Origin: Pseudomonadota bacterium
GTDB lineage: Bacteria > Pseudomonadota > Gammaproteobacteria > Xanthomonadales > Rhodanobacteraceae
DNA: 5,728 bases
Reading direction: 5' to 3'
Assembly: GCA_025351555.1 (NCBI GenBank)
Contig: JANXVS010000031.1
Coordinates: 1 to 5,728, forward strand
Position 1 is the stretch's first letter. Every line of letters starts with the position of its first letter. A program made the translations under genes and the position numbers. The notes below the pieces were generated by a model. That model worked only from the letters and a program-made list of their open reading frames with translations. It searched no databases and was not told the DNA's origin. Shown one piece after another: positions 5,545-5,728 of the stretch.

Positions 5545-5728
5545 TCAGCGCGGCCGCGCGAGCCGCACCAGCGCGGCGTCGAGCGCGAGTCGGTAGCTGT
5601 CGGCGCCGAAGCCGGCGATCACGCCGACCGCGAGATCGGAAAAATACGAGAGACGACGAAAAGGCTCGCGCGCGTGCACGTTGGACAGATGCACCTCGAT
5701 GAAGGCAATCGCCACTGCTGCAAGGGCG
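5545..5728 (-). CDS. aroQ: Type II 3-dehydroquinate dehydratase AroQ, C-terminal part
   Basis: AroQ dehydrates 3-dehydroquinate to 3-dehydroshikimate, the third step of the shikimate pathway. Only the last 60 codons and the TGA stop are in the window; the gene continues beyond the right edge (full length is about 145-155). The visible part opens [19 protein letters not shown] and continues [17 protein letters not shown]. The stretch [14 protein letters not shown] is the type II dehydroquinase signature, containing the substrate-contacting His of EVH and the final Arg. The tail [17 protein letters not shown] is a normal C-terminal helix. The stop lies 35 nt before the accB GTG, with no terminator between them, so aroQ and accBC may share a transcript, as the conserved order suggests. 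Confidence 0.95.
   Translation of the reverse strand, partial: ALAAVAIAFIEVHLSNVHAREPFRRLSYFSDLAVGVIAGFGADSYRLALDAALVRLARPR

Overview
This is an ordinary chromosomal housekeeping segment of a GC-rich gammaproteobacterium. All seven genes are on the minus strand, so transcription runs from high to low coordinates: aroQ (3' end only), accB, accC, prmA, a zinc-ribbon/DUF3426 membrane protein gene, fis, and purH (5' part only). The order aroQ-accB-accC-...-prmA-...-fis is known from Escherichia coli and Pseudomonas. In those organisms other genes, such as panF and dusB, lie between accC and fis. Here the stretch is compact, dusB is absent, and the DUF3426 gene sits between prmA and fis, with purH next. 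I infer Xanthomonadales (Lysobacterales) or a close relative; this is an inference from gene order and protein style, not from any search.

Layout. Positions 5728-5545 hold the last 60 codons of type II 3-dehydroquinase (shikimate pathway). After a 35-nt gap comes accB (5509-5039, GTG start, good Shine-Dalgarno), then accC (5039-3666), whose start overlaps the accB stop in a TGATG. The prmA start lies four bases after the accC stop (3661-2759). A 76-nt gap with a 14-bp-period tandem repeat precedes the zinc-ribbon/DUF3426 gene (2682-1888). A 192-nt non-coding leader with a candidate promoter and two inverted repeats precedes fis (1695-1417). A 57-nt gap with a perfect TATAAT precedes purH, which runs from 1359 off the left edge of the window.

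Function. AccB and AccC form the biotin carboxyl carrier and biotin carboxylase half of acetyl-CoA carboxylase, which commits acetyl-CoA to fatty acid synthesis. PrmA methylates ribosomal protein L11. Fis is a nucleoid protein tied to growth rate. PurH performs the last two steps of IMP synthesis. The cluster therefore joins growth-linked genes for lipid, ribosome, nucleoid and purine functions. The only gene of unknown role is the zinc-ribbon/DUF3426 membrane protein.

I looked for a novel system and did not find one: there is no mobile element, CRISPR array, RNA gene or foreign-looking cargo. The observations worth checking are small: the period-14 repeat, the fis leader, a possible leaderless start for the DUF3426 gene, an in-frame A-AAA-AAA heptamer at the start of accB, and the uncharacterised DUF3426 protein.
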